From: Fistulifera solaris
Taxonomy: Eukaryota; Bacillariophyta; Bacillariophyceae; Naviculales; Stauroneidaceae
Direction: 5' to 3'
Assembly (NCBI GenBank): GCA_030295235.1
Contig: AP026128.1
Location: 248,001 to 312,000 of the forward strand
DNA: 64,000 nucleotides
The notes beneath the pieces were generated by a model that saw nothing but the letters and a program-made list of their open reading frames with translations, ran no database searches and had not been told where the DNA came from. A program made the position numbers and the translations under genes. Positions 33,696 through 43,968 of the stretch are shown one piece after another (the stretch's first letter is position 1; every line of letters begins with the position of its first letter).

Positions 33696-34916
33696 ATGTC
33701 GGTAGATGACGAGATTGATTACGACGAATTGATTCGACAAATTGAATCGGACTGGAATCTCGACGACTGTCAACAAGAATTGTTGGATGCCGCTCGGTAC
33801 GATGATTTGGAGGTCGTTCGGGCCATATTACACTGTCATCCCGAACTAGTAGCGTACCAAGATCCTCATACGGGAAATTCGGCACTCCACATGGCGGCGG
33901 CAAATGGACACGCCGCCATTGTCCAATTTCTCTTGTCGGTCGGAGCCCGTGTGGGTTTGGAAAATAGAGCCGGGAATTCACCCTTGCATTGGGCGGCATC
34001 CAACGGAAAACACGAAATTGTGCAACTACTGCTCCAAGAATCCCAAGCCGATGTGTTGCAACGGAATCGGTTCGGACGTTCGGCCCTGACGGAAGGGTTT
34101 ACGAGTGAAAATACCGATGTGGTGCAAGCTTTGTTGGAACACGCATCGGCATCGGAAGAACGTTTAATGGCGACCGCGGGTTCTTCAAAAGAAGAAGCGT
34201 CGGTGACACATTCATTTCAAATGAGTAATGCCCAGTTTCAAGTCCGTGAATTGGCCATTGCTCAATCGTCGGAAGACACTATTTTGGGTCAAGAATCACC
34301 GGAAGACGATACGACCGGATTGGGAATTTGGGCGGCGTCTCTGATATGTGCCCGTTGGGTGGTCGAATGGTTTTCCAGTAAGGATTATAAGCACGTCTTG
34401 GAGTTGGGAGCCGGCTGTGGTGTCCCAGGTCTCGCGGTCGCTACCATGGGGGTAGCGTCAAAGGTGTATTTGACCGATTTCAATGCGCGAACGGTGAACA
34501 ATCTACAGCACAATGTCGAAATTAATGGACTGGCAGATTGTGTCGAGGTTCTCAATATGAATTGGCAGGATCGATCAACATGGCCTCAGGAAAAGATGGA
34601 CGTCGTGATCGGATCCGACTTGATTTACCAATCCGACATGGCACCCTTGCTGGCCACCACCTTGCAACAGCTGGTGGCGCACCATGGCCGCTTTTTGTAT
34701 GCCGCACCCAAGGAGGGACGACAAGGTCATGCCGACTTTTTAGCGTTGATGGAACAATCCGGATTTCAGTTGTTACGAGAAACGGAACCTCCGTCATCGT
34801 ATTTGGAGAATCCTTTGCAAAATCAGGACGACGAGGATTTTTATTTGCATTTTCATGACCTTCAGAACACTGATATGAATTACAGACTTTATGAATTTTT
34901 GCAAACGAACGCGTGA
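33696..34916 (+). CDS. Ankyrin-repeat plus methyltransferase-16-type lysine methyltransferase
   Basis: Single exon of 406 residues from ATG 33696 (MSVDDEIDYDELIRQ); an upstream in-frame ATG would add 93 hydrophobic residues that do not look like part of the protein. Residues 25-160 hold about four ankyrin repeats (ELLDAARYDDLEVVRAIL; GNSALHMAAANGHAAIVQFL; GNSPLHWAASNGKHEIVQLL; GRSALTEGF). Residues 190-400 form a seven-strand SAM methyltransferase: LGIWAASLICARWV, VLELGAGCGVPGLAVA (motif I), VYLTDFNA, DVVIGSDLIYQ (the post-I D..Y segment typical of Methyltransf_16). This family methylates lysines on elongation factors and chaperones. The ankyrins probably choose the target. The substrate is unknown. 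Confidence 0.87.
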   Translation: MSVDDEIDYDELIRQIESDWNLDDCQQELLDAARYDDLEVVRAILHCHPELVAYQDPHTGNSALHMAAANGHAAIVQFLLSVGARVGLENRAGNSPLHWAASNGKHEIVQLLLQESQADVLQRNRFGRSALTEGFTSENTDVVQALLEHASASEERLMATAGSSKEEASVTHSFQMSNAQFQVRELAIAQSSEDTILGQESPEDDTTGLGIWAASLICARWVVEWFSSKDYKHVLELGAGCGVPGLAVATMGVASKVYLTDFNARTVNNLQHNVEINGLADCVEVLNMNWQDRSTWPQEKMDVVIGSDLIYQSDMAPLLATTLQQLVAHHGRFLYAAPKEGRQGHADFLALMEQSGFQLLRETEPPSSYLENPLQNQDDEDFYLHFHDLQNTDMNYRLYEFLQTNA

Positions 34917-35397
34917 CTAATGTCAGTTCTTCTTTTTGATGGCCTTACAGCTCAATGCTCGTGTGATCGTCTCTCACGGAAACTTCCTCATTGGACTGGC
35001 CGTAATTGTCCACAGACAAAGATAGAGAGTTTCTGGATTGAGACTAGCATTAATCTTACAATCAAGCTAGCAAGAGCACTGCTTTTAAAAAAAGACGATG
35101 AACGAGAGATCTACCACTTGCTGAAGATCATCATTCGTTACACTTTGCTGTTCACCTTGTCAACGTTTTTTGCAAGCAATTATTTTCTGATCAATTTTTA
35201 AAATTGTAATGTTTTTGACATGATCTGAGCTCCGACATTGGGGATCATGTGAGTGGGATGTTTTTGGCATTTCCTGCCAAACATGTGATCTAAGGAAACT
35301 GTTTTACTGTTCAATCATTACTAGGTGCGAGTACAAGGGCTCGTCTTTCTTTAATCCTTCTTGACATCTATACTTTTACATTTTTAACACTTCATCT
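34917..35397. other. Convergent intergenic region, 481 bp
   Basis: AT-rich 3' flanks of the methyltransferase and fasciclin genes. It contains the imperfect repeated phrase GATCATGTGAG / ACATGTGATC near 35240-35290. No gene is recognisable. Confidence 0.4.
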
Positions 35398-38300
35398 TTA
35401 TTCATACCACGATGTTGTTTCCATATCTTCCGCGCCAAACTCTCTTGTTTTGGAACGGGAAGACGCACTACTAGCTGTTTCATCGGTCACTGTTCCATCA
35501 ATGACATTTCCTTCTTTGATGGCTCGGTCTAAATCGGCTGCCAACGCACTCCGTCTCCGTTTTCGCATAATGAAGCTGGCAGCGGCCAATGTCATGAATG
35601 CGGAAACCGCCGCTGCTGCAGTAGCTAGTGGTAATACCTTGGCCTTGGAAGCATCCGTAGCGGAAGGACTTGCTTCGGGCACGGACGGTTCAACAGCTTC
35701 TTCTTCCTTTTCACTCGATGGTTCTTCCGTTACTTCAACCTTGTCTTCGGGTACTTCTTTCTTCACTTCATCCTTCTCATCCGACACTTCGTCCGTGTCT
35801 TGACCACGAGCCGTCTCTTCCGGAATTATTTCTATTGCTTCGAATTCTACTTGAGTTGTGCTCGCCATGTTAGGCACTGTTCGTGCGTACTCAAGGATGT
35901 ATCTGAAAAATGAAACAGTCAGTACATGGTCTGACACTATTGCAACAATGGATGAGTTCGCATCTCAGGGCTTACCTAATGTAATCATCCTCCGTGGCGG
36001 CCATGACATCGAAGTGTGTTGCCACATCCGCTATCCCTGGCGATCCCTTGTCATAGAGCACGACGGTATCGAAAGAAATGTAGTAGTTCCATGCCGCTGC
36101 TGGATCATTGAAGGTTTCTGCAGCTGGTAAGGCATCGCCGAAGAGAACATCTTTAGGAGTAATTTCAACACCCACAAAACCTGTCCCCGTACCTCGTAAA
36201 ACGCTTCAAAAAGCGTAATAAAAAAGTCCTGCGTATTGGTAATCAGAGTAGCCAACTGATCATCGGGTAGAGTTTCTTCGAGCAATTCAACGACATAAAC
36301 CAAGTAATAATCGGTGAGACGAACTCTCGTGAATTCGTCGCCAACGGACGGGGCCAGAGACGATCCTGCTGTAGTACCCAAGCCGGATGGCATTAGCGAT
36401 GGAGCGATTGTCGTCCCTCCTGTCGTCGGCGCGGGAGTAACGGCCTGAGTTGGGGCTGCAGTACCTCCTGTCGTCGGCGCGGGGGTAATTGCGGCCTGAG
36501 TTGGGGCGGCAGTACCGCCCGTCGTCGGCGCGGGGGTAACGGCAGTTTGAGTTGGGGCCGCAGTACCGCCTGTGGTCGGAGCAGGAGTGTCGGAAGCCAA
36601 AGTTGGCGCTGAGGTACCAGCAGGGGTAGGTGCTGGGGTAGCAGAAACAGCAGTCGGAGCAGAAGTTCTTCCAACGGAAGGAGCTGCTGTCGGGGATCCT
36701 GGGGCGACTGGACTAGCAGTGTTAGGAGGATCGGTAGATGGATCTAAAAACAAAAGTAGAACAATGTGTCAGTTTTTCAGGAACGAAAAGCGCCCCATAT
36801 CACGCTAACAATACTAACCTGTCGGCAGAACGTCTTCTAGGATGTGAATGATTCCATTACATGCAGGGATGTCAGATTCAATCACCCCAACCCCATTGAA
36901 CTCTAACGGCTCTAATGTCACCGTCACCTCCTCTCCTGACAACGATGGAATTGTGCCTTCTTGAACAACAGTGGAAGACTGCACTCCAGGAAGAATGTGG
37001 AAGAGGAGCAATTCTTGTAAATCCTGCCGATTCTCAGGTAAGAGTAGCTCATCTATCGTCGCCTCATCGATTTGCTCGAAAGCATCATTTGTCGGGATGA
37101 GGGCTGTAAAGGGACCAGCGCATAGGAACACTTCTTCTAAGCCAGCAAGTTCAATCATGTCCACAAAAATAGATAAATCGGGATTCAACTTTGCCGTTTC
37201 GAGCACATTTAGCTCACAAATGTGCCCCGAATACTGTAAGTGTCTCTTGTGAAAGAATCCGTTTCCGTACTCGCGGGAGGATGAATGAGTTGGTCCTCGA
37301 AAGTCAAGCGCCGCGCACTCTTCTGGCAGATACCCATTTTCTACAAGAAATAAAAGGACATGAGACAAAGCGAACAACTCATTCAGAATCAAGTCTTCGT
37401 ACTTACCCGGTGTTATAAGGACGTCGTCAATTTTATGAACGACGCCATTGCAGCCCAACATATCTCGACGAATCACTCCTGCTTGATTAAACATGAGGGG
37501 GTTCGTGCTCACTTGAACTCTATCACCCTGCAGCGTCTTATACCCGTTTTCGCGAAAATCTTGTTCAAGGTAAAGACTTGGAATGATGTGGTAGAGAAGG
37601 AAGTCTTCAAGCTCTTCACTGTTGTAAGGATGCTGTAGAAATTCCAGCAAGAATGGGTTGCGCTCTAACGCCGAATTACTCGGTGCCAACAGCGTAAAAG
37701 GTCCAGCACATTCGAGTACACGGTCGATTCCGGCTTTCTCCATGAGACGGACAAAGATGGAGAGATCGGGGTCGTTGGATGCCGTTTCGTAAACGTTCGG
37801 GCTGCATCCCTCACCGTCAAACTGAAGCGCTCTTGACTGCCACGGCTGGAGTGCAGGCGTTTCGCCTTCAGAGAGTTCATCTTGATCGTCTTGTAGATTT
37901 CTCCATCCCCCTTTTCCTTTACCTTTTCCGCTGTACCCCCCTTTGCCTTTTCCTTTCCCGGAAACGAATCGATATTTGCCGGTAAAGTCGAATTCATCGC
38001 AGAAGCCGTCGCTACTACCACTGCCCTTCTTTCCTTTGCTACTCTTCTTGCTAGAGCTACCGCCCTTTCCTTTTCCCTTTCCTCCTCGATAGCCTTGATA
38101 GCCTTTCCCCTTTCCTTTTCCCCGATTGTAGATACTCGTATATTCTGGATCTGGGTTCGTACTCACGTCAGTGAATGAAACAGAGTCTTCGCCGGTAAAG
38201 GCAGAGGTTGGCGACGAATACCTTGAAGGTCTCGAGTTGAGTCTATCGAAAAATAGGTTCCTTGTGTCTTGTTTTTGATGCAGACGACGCTTTGCTTTGA

Positions 38301-38448
38301 CATTTTCCAGGTTGCTGCCGTTCTGTTCTGATAGAGACACACTGTTTTGGACAAACGATATTTCCGTATTAGTTGCTGTCCCTAAGGACAGTATTAGACC
38401 AACTCCAAGAGTCGTCAAAAGCACTTTCAGGCGCTGATGGAGCGTCAT
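35398..38448 (-). CDS. Fasciclin-domain membrane protein with silaffin-like Lys/Gly/Ser region and PT repeats
   Basis: Four exons: 38448-37407, 37340-36819, 36743-35976, 35902-35398; introns 66, 75 and 73 nt; about 945 residues. Order: signal peptide (LLTTLGVGLILSLGTA); Gly/Lys-rich tracts (GKGKGKGYQGYRGGKGKGKG, KKSSKGKKGSGSS); two fasciclin domains, each with NPDLSIFVRLMEKAG / NPDLSIFVDMIELAG and a closing CNGVVHKIDDVL / CNGIIHILEDVL; a mucin-like stretch of about five TPAPTTGGTAAPTQ units; a folded region (DYYLVYVVELLEETLPD ... ISFDTVVLYD); an acidic linker; one membrane helix (VLPLATAAAAVSAFMTLAAA); and a short basic then acidic cytosolic tail. The plan is that of a surface adhesion protein; KSSK-type clusters recall silica-associated silaffins. 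One frame break lies at an A4 run (36198-36201); one more base gives FLRGTGTGFVGVEITP. The 66-nt intron is stop-free. Confidence 0.85.
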
Positions 38449-39048
38449 CGTGTTTTTTTACAAATACAAATGGCGCAAAATGAAATGGGCTTTCGAAGGT
38501 TTTCTTGGTCGGAACAAAATTTCATCCGTGTTGGATGCAAAATGTGACCAGAAAATTGTTTCACAAGAGCTGCGAGTCCTGAGAAGCCCGCAGAATTTTC
38601 TGTTCAACGCATAGAGCGCATCGCGCATAGGTCTAATAGCAAAAGTAACAGTACTATGTATTCAACGTAAAAATGACTTACCGTTATGCCTTTGAGTGCA
38701 ACGTTTAGCGGTACTATAACCTAAAAAGTAGACGGACTTGAGATTACTGATTGCTGATTGCGGATTAGAGATTGGAGAGTGGTATAGCCGCACCGGTACC
38801 TGGTAAGCCATTTTTATCCTGTAACCTTAAACCTTACCCTTATGCGTGGCTTGTTACCTTTTCTTTCTCATGGACTACCAGCTATCGTCTGATCAGGAAT
38901 CTATTCGCATGATTTACAGGTAACTAAAGAGGTCCTTCAAGAGAAGCTCGAGATGATGAATGATTGTGTATCGTGTGTTGCTATCAAGAATTATGTATTT
39001 ATTTCACCATTACCGAGACTTGACGAGTACTTCAGTTTGTGGTCTGCA
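38449..39048. other. Intergenic region, 600 bp
   Basis: Between two minus-strand genes; probably holds the fasciclin gene promoter. No gene, RNA or repeat is recognisable. Confidence 0.4.
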
Positions 39049-39798
39049 TTAAACAGCATCAATAGTGAATTCGCAAGTTGATTGAGAGAATGCATCGAAA
39101 CCGAGGGCCGTTCCGACACCGAAGGCAATACCAATCGCTGAATCATCTTCCCTGATAAAGAAGTACGGAATCTCGAGAACTGTAGGAATAATATCAGCAA
39201 CTTCGATCATTTCCCATGTGCCAGTAACGTCCTCGGTAAAGAAGGCGCCAAAGATAGCAGTGGCAGCCACTTCAATACCAAAACCCAAGCCCTGGCATCG
39301 TCCTTGAATCAGACCACTTGGCGAAAGGGCTACCAGGAACTGGGCTTGCGCGCCGACTTGAATTTCGAAGGCTCCCCCGATGAATGGCAGGGTAGTGTCT
39401 GCCTGCATGGTGTCCACCATACCTGGGCATCGAGAGAGCTCGGCCTCGATCGTCTTCATTATGCCAGTCACCTGTCTGGCTACTTTGCTGTCGACTTTGT
39501 CTGTTGAATTGAAGACCTGAGTCGAAATGTCGTTGATCATGTTATCGGTATTCAATTTGTTCAAGGCTGGCTCTACTTTCTTGAGAGCGTTAGCGATACA
39601 ATCGGCAGGCAAGCACTTGTTGAGCCCATCAACACATTCAATGTCATCTTGGCATCCACGGAATCTTCCACAGCGCCCTCCAAGAGGAGAACTTGGGAAG
39701 AGGTTACCGAGTAAGTCAAAACGCTCTCCTTGCTCGCGTGCAGCGGCCAGCGAATGGGCGCTTGTCAAGAGAAAGAATGAATAAACGAAGAGATTCAT
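39049..39798 (-). CDS. Secreted protein of unknown family
   Basis: Single exon, 249 residues from ATG 39798. It begins with a clear signal peptide (MNLFVYSFFLLTSAHSLAAA). A short Cys-rich part follows (GRCGRFRGCQDDIECVDG...CLPADC), then a helical region, and a Gly/Ala/Phe-rich beta-like half (FIGGAFEIQVGAQAQFLVAL, GIGIAFGVGTALGFDAF) that could form a lipid-facing or membrane-inserting surface. I do not recognise the family. The GFGIEVAATAIFGAFF segment is hydrophobic but Gly-rich rather than a standard helix. No operon-like partner. Confidence 0.7.
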   Translation of the reverse strand: MNLFVYSFFLLTSAHSLAAAREQGERFDLLGNLFPSSPLGGRCGRFRGCQDDIECVDGLNKCLPADCIANALKKVEPALNKLNTDNMINDISTQVFNSTDKVDSKVARQVTGIMKTIEAELSRCPGMVDTMQADTTLPFIGGAFEIQVGAQAQFLVALSPSGLIQGRCQGLGFGIEVAATAIFGAFFTEDVTGTWEMIEVADIIPTVLEIPYFFIREDDSAIGIAFGVGTALGFDAFSQSTCEFTIDAV

Positions 39799-40486
39799 TG
39801 TATGCAATTAGATACCGTGAATAGAGTTTGATACTCCTGGCTTTCTGATGGAGTGAAGATAATGAGACGATAACTTTGTTCCATGATTGGCATGAAGATC
39901 GAAAAAATGAAGTGGTGACACATGCAATCACCGGTTGAACGGATCGTTGACGTTTTAGATAAGACAATCATTCGTTAAATACGGCTGTTGAACGGATGGG
40001 AGATCTAACTATTGTACATTGAATGCTCCGAAACTGTGTCTAATTGGATTCTATAGCTTCTTATTACTATGCGAACCGAGTACCGGTACCGGTAATGTGT
40101 GCGCCAACTGCATCGCAGCTATCCAAACCCAAACCCACTTGGGTTTAGGAAGGCGATCTCAATAGATCCTAGCCCCAGTACTTGTATTGCCTTGATAATG
40201 TGCGTTAGCTTCTCAGCAATACACATGCAAATGACGACGCCTATTCAGTTCCAGTAGTTGATGAAAGTCCATTTCATCTGAGTGGTTTTACTCCTGAGTA
40301 TAACCTAGTTGTTGACGGCAACACTTTGCACTTCAAGGGGACGACGATGAAGCATCAGGTACCTCTTTATCAAGTACAATCGACCGAAACGAATCCCGTA
40401 GTTACTATGACGTAAAAGCGTATTATATTGCTCATATGCAGTTCGCCTGTTGAAAATCATGCAAAGCTATTACGAAGTCTCATTAA
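39799..40486. other. Intergenic region, 688 bp
   Basis: Holds a perfect 7-bp hairpin with a 2-nt loop at 40131-40146 (AAACCCA-CT-TGGGTTT) and a GGTACCGGTACC-like palindrome near 40080. No gene or RNA is recognisable. Confidence 0.4.
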
Positions 40487-41812
40487 CTAGTTCGTCGGAT
40501 ACAGATTCTGATTGCGGATCACTTCGTACAACTCTTGACGTCCCGAGATGAGTTTGGGTTCACCCTTCTTCTTGGCGTATTCGGCACATTCTTCGAGCGT
40601 AGCTTCACCTCGTTCAATTCTTTGTCCCATATCCTCCGACCACGTCAAATAACGCTGTTGCAGCATTTGCCGCAACACGCCTTGTTCGTGCAGAGCGGCC
40701 GCCTTGCGCAATCCCAACGCGTAGCAATCCATACTACCAATGTGCGCATAGAACAAATCGATCGGATCCACCGATTCGCGTCGAACCTTGGCATCAAAAT
40801 TGAGACCACCACTCAATCCGCCTTGTTGAATGACCACGCCCATAATGGCCGCCGTCTCCTGTACATTCATGGGAAACAAATCCACATCCCATCCCAGAAT
40901 CGGATCCCCCGTATTGCAATCGATACTCCCGAGCATATTGTAGGCACTCGCTATGGCAATGTCGTGTTCGGACGAATGACCCGCCAAGGTGGTATGATTC
41001 GGCTCAATATTGAGTTGAAAGTGTTCCGATAACCCGTATTCGTGCAAGAATGCCATGGCCGTTTGCGCATCATAATCATACTGGTGTTTCGTCGGTTCCC
41101 GAGGTTTCGGTTCCAACAAGAATTTCGCCGTATAACCTTTCTTTTGCTTGTACGCCACCGCCATGCGATACATGGCGGCCATGTGATCGCATTCCTTCTT
41201 GAGATCCGTATTCAACAACGTTTGGTATCCTTCTCGTCCACCCCAAAACACGTGATGCGATCCCTGCAATTTGTGAACCAAATCCATCATGGTTTGAATT
41301 TGTGCCGCCGCGGTACAAAAGACGTGCACATCGGGATTCGTCATGGCACCGTTCATGTACCGCGGATTTGTAAACAAATTTTGGGTGCCCCACAGTAGTT
41401 TGACGCCAGTTTGTTGCTGTTTTTCCAACAAGTAGTCTCCGATAATGGCGAGATTGTGTTGAAATTCTTCCAAGGAATTCCCCGTCGGAGCTACGTCAAT
41501 ATCGTGAAAGGTATAATATTCGACACCGAGTTTGGTCAAGAATTCAAACAAGACATCAATGCGTCGTTTTGCCAAGGCCAGAGGATCCTCCCGTACATCA
41601 TCTTCCCACGGTCTTTGCAGGGTTTTGTCACCAAATGGATCGGATCCTCCACCGCCTGTCAAAGTATGCCAGAAACACACACTGAATTTGAGCCATTCTT
41701 TCATGGGTTTTCCCAAAATGATTTCGTTCGCATTGTAATGACGAAACGATAAGGGATCTTGGGACGTCGGGCCTTTGTATTCTATTTTGGGGGCGTCAAA
41801 GAACTCCGTCAT
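40487..41812 (-). CDS. xylA: Xylose isomerase
   Basis: Converts D-xylose to D-xylulose (also glucose to fructose) with two divalent metals. Single exon, 441 residues, full length for the class II enzymes of bacteria and anaerobic fungi. Seen: RHYNANEIILGKPMKEWLKF, TGGGGSDPFGDKTLQRPW, FHDIDVAPTG with the active-site His and Asp, VFWGGREGYQTLLNTD, FLLEPKPREPTKHQYDYD (metal Glu), NIEPNHTTLAGHSSEHDI (metal Glu, His) and DPILGWDVDLFP (metal Asp pair). All the catalytic and metal positions that I can place are present. No signal or transit peptide is evident, so probably cytosolic. No intron and no frame break in 1.3 kb. The family is patchy in eukaryotes, so past transfer from bacteria is plausible. 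Confidence 0.95.
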   Translation of the reverse strand: MTEFFDAPKIEYKGPTSQDPLSFRHYNANEIILGKPMKEWLKFSVCFWHTLTGGGGSDPFGDKTLQRPWEDDVREDPLALAKRRIDVLFEFLTKLGVEYYTFHDIDVAPTGNSLEEFQHNLAIIGDYLLEKQQQTGVKLLWGTQNLFTNPRYMNGAMTNPDVHVFCTAAAQIQTMMDLVHKLQGSHHVFWGGREGYQTLLNTDLKKECDHMAAMYRMAVAYKQKKGYTAKFLLEPKPREPTKHQYDYDAQTAMAFLHEYGLSEHFQLNIEPNHTTLAGHSSEHDIAIASAYNMLGSIDCNTGDPILGWDVDLFPMNVQETAAIMGVVIQQGGLSGGLNFDAKVRRESVDPIDLFYAHIGSMDCYALGLRKAAALHEQGVLRQMLQQRYLTWSEDMGQRIERGEATLEECAEYAKKKGEPKLISGRQELYEVIRNQNLYPTN

Positions 41813-42118
41813 GTTGCCGTGTGTTTGTTGTTGTTATGTCTTGTTTGCAATACGTTTGTTATTCTCTTTGGCTTTCTAAGAACCGTGCGAACGATCGTTT
41901 ATTCTTCCCATTCTCGCGTCCTCTTTTTTTTTTGCGCGCAAAAAGGTCACGTTCGTCACACTCTCGTTCAATACGTGTTACTGATGTCGTAACGGTGTAA
42001 AGGACGTTTCGGACCTAGTGCGTAGAGATTGGATGGAGGATAGACAAAAGACGCATCATCCACCAAACGCAGCGAGGAAGGATGAGTCAATGATTCCATA
42101 CAAGGATCTTAGAAGAGG
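41813..42118. other. Divergent intergenic region, 306 bp
   Basis: Shared upstream region of xylose isomerase (minus) and the CS-domain gene (plus). No clear motif beyond a T-rich run near 41923-41930. Confidence 0.4.
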
Positions 42119-42828
42119 ATGTCTCGAATTGATTATTCGAAATGGGATCATTTAGAGGATAGTGACGATGACAATAGTGATGATTCGTCGCCCGAAACTC
42201 GTCCGCGTGTGACGAAATTGGAACAACCGAGTCGGATCACGACACAAGCCGATGGAACCCTTCTCGTGGAGCCGTCCAGCCCTGCCACAAAACAACCACC
42301 CGTCCAGAATAAACAACCCGCAAAGATGAAATACCTTCGGAATGGACCGAAAAAGGTGATCATGTCATTTTGGAAAACAATATCGAATTGTGGTGGTCGC
42401 AAGATCGTTACTCGGTGACAATACGCATGCGACTGGAGGTAAAGGTCCAATCGGTACAAGTTGAACCCATTCTTTCGTACCAGGATCGCCATTGTGCGAC
42501 GGGAACACAAACATTGGTTCTCAAAATTCTTACATCCGATGGCGCTTTGTGGTTCGAAGACTCCTTACCGCATCCCGTGCATTTGGCCGAAGACGATGAT
42601 ACGGTCGATTGGACGATTGTGACTTACCAACAGCACAAATATTTGACCATCATTTTATACAAAGCCACACCCATGGCCAATATGTTTGTTTGGTGGAAGC
42701 GTCCGTTCTTGCAGTGTCCGGAACGCAGTATCGACAACAACGACAAGAGTCGTCGGGCGTTTCATCAAGCCTGGGCCGAAGCGCATCAGCAATTTGCCGA
42801 AACCATTCGTCCTCGACACACCATTTGA
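42119..42828 (+). CDS. CS-domain (NudC/p23-like) protein
   Basis: About 236 residues. An acidic N-terminus (YSKWDHLEDSDDD) and a disordered middle precede a CS-type beta domain: NNIELWWSQDRYSVTIRMRL, then WFEDSLPHPV, DWTIVTYQQHKYLTIILYKA, and a tryptophan-containing end (MFVWWKRPF). DYSKWDxxxxSDDE starts are common in co-chaperones of the Cdc37/NudC/p23 group, which assist Hsp90. The exact family is unsure because the CS signature is weak. The frame breaks once in the A5 run at 42350-42354; one more A gives GPKKGDHVILENNIELWW and makes the length a whole number of codons. Confidence 0.65.
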
Positions 42829-43220
42829 AACGCGTGGTTCAAAAATTCGAACATTTTGAGGTGCGTATTGTTTTTGCGCTTTTCTTCTTGTCAACATCTG
42901 CCAGGACGACATTTTTCTTCTTTAGATAGTAACGAATTAGGGACATCTGAATGCATTGTGAGCGAATTGAGGAAAACAGACGGAGCAGATACAGGTTTCG
43001 TGTGTGTTTTGTGTACGGAATGTATTCTGCTGGACTCACTCCTTCAATCGTTTTCTATTCAGAACGTTTCGTGTAAAAAGTAGCTTCAATATATTGATTC
43101 ATTTAGTTTTACTTCGCCACATAATGCAACTACTTGAAAACGTTTTTTGACGCAAATTTCGAACATAACCCTCTCTTCATGATCAAACGATAGCTTTACT
43201 TTAAAACTAGGTTTCCCACA
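42829..43220. other. Convergent intergenic region, 392 bp
   Basis: 3' flanks of the CS-domain and LSm5 genes. No gene or repeat is recognisable. Confidence 0.4.
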
Positions 43221-43566
43221 TCAATGCACGGTTGCGGCGGCCGCCGCCGATCCTTCCGGAGTTTCATTCGGAACCAGGACGGCAATTTGATTTCCATTCA
43301 ATAATATTTCCGTATGCAACGGTGTCGCGGTGCTAACGCCCTGGGCGTCCATGGAATATTCAATCGCATCCTCCAACACTAAATTGACCTTTTTCCGGCG
43401 TGAGCGCAAGTAATAATAAATCAATCTTTTGGAAGAAGGCACTTACATAATCATCAAAGCCGCGCAAAATTCCGACCACCTCTTTCTGTCCTCGTAATAA
43501 GATCCAAATCTTGGATCCTATGGCTTGATCGATCACTTCTAAAGGTAACAAGCGTTTGGAAGACAT
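43221..43566 (-). CDS. LSM5: U6 snRNA-associated Sm-like protein LSm5
   Basis: Member of the LSm2-8 ring on U6 snRNA and of LSm1-7 in mRNA decay. Exons 43566-43447 and 43388-43221; intron 43389-43446 (58 nt, GTAAGT...AAAAG); 95 residues (human 91). Sm1 motif: LLPLEVIDQAIGSKIWILLR...KEVVGILRGFDDYVNLVLEDA. Sm2 motif: EILLNGNQIAVLVPNE. LPLE.ID..IGS and the FDDYVN.VLEDA wording single out LSm5 among the LSm proteins. The intron falls exactly at the Y|V boundary of FDDYVN. Confidence 0.95.
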
Positions 43567-43968
43567 GATTTTATAGGGAGAGAGTAGAAACAACGAATGC
43601 CTTTTGACAACAATTTGAATGCAACCAGCAACACAACAACATCGGCCTTCCTCGTACTGTTGTTGTTTTTCGCGAGAGCCTCGATCGCGATGAGCAGCTA
43701 GCAATCGCTGTACGACATCCGGGACGAGCGACGAAAGCCTCGCGCTCGCAACCCCATACTTGTAGCTTGTAGCCCAAAGCTGGAGAGAGATCAAATACAC
43801 CTTACGATTTACGATGTATTTCAAGGAACAAAGAAAGCAGTAACCTTTGAAATTGAAACGAGACGCATTTCCTATCGACTCAAAAGAAAGTCAAGATAGT
43901 TTTTCATTGCATAAGGCTCAACTATCGGTAACGCAAAGGGGTTTTGTGCTCCTACTCTAGCTAGAATA
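43567..43968. other. Intergenic region, 402 bp
   Basis: Upstream of LSm5 and downstream of the RCC1 gene, both minus. No repeat or RNA is recognisable. Confidence 0.4.
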
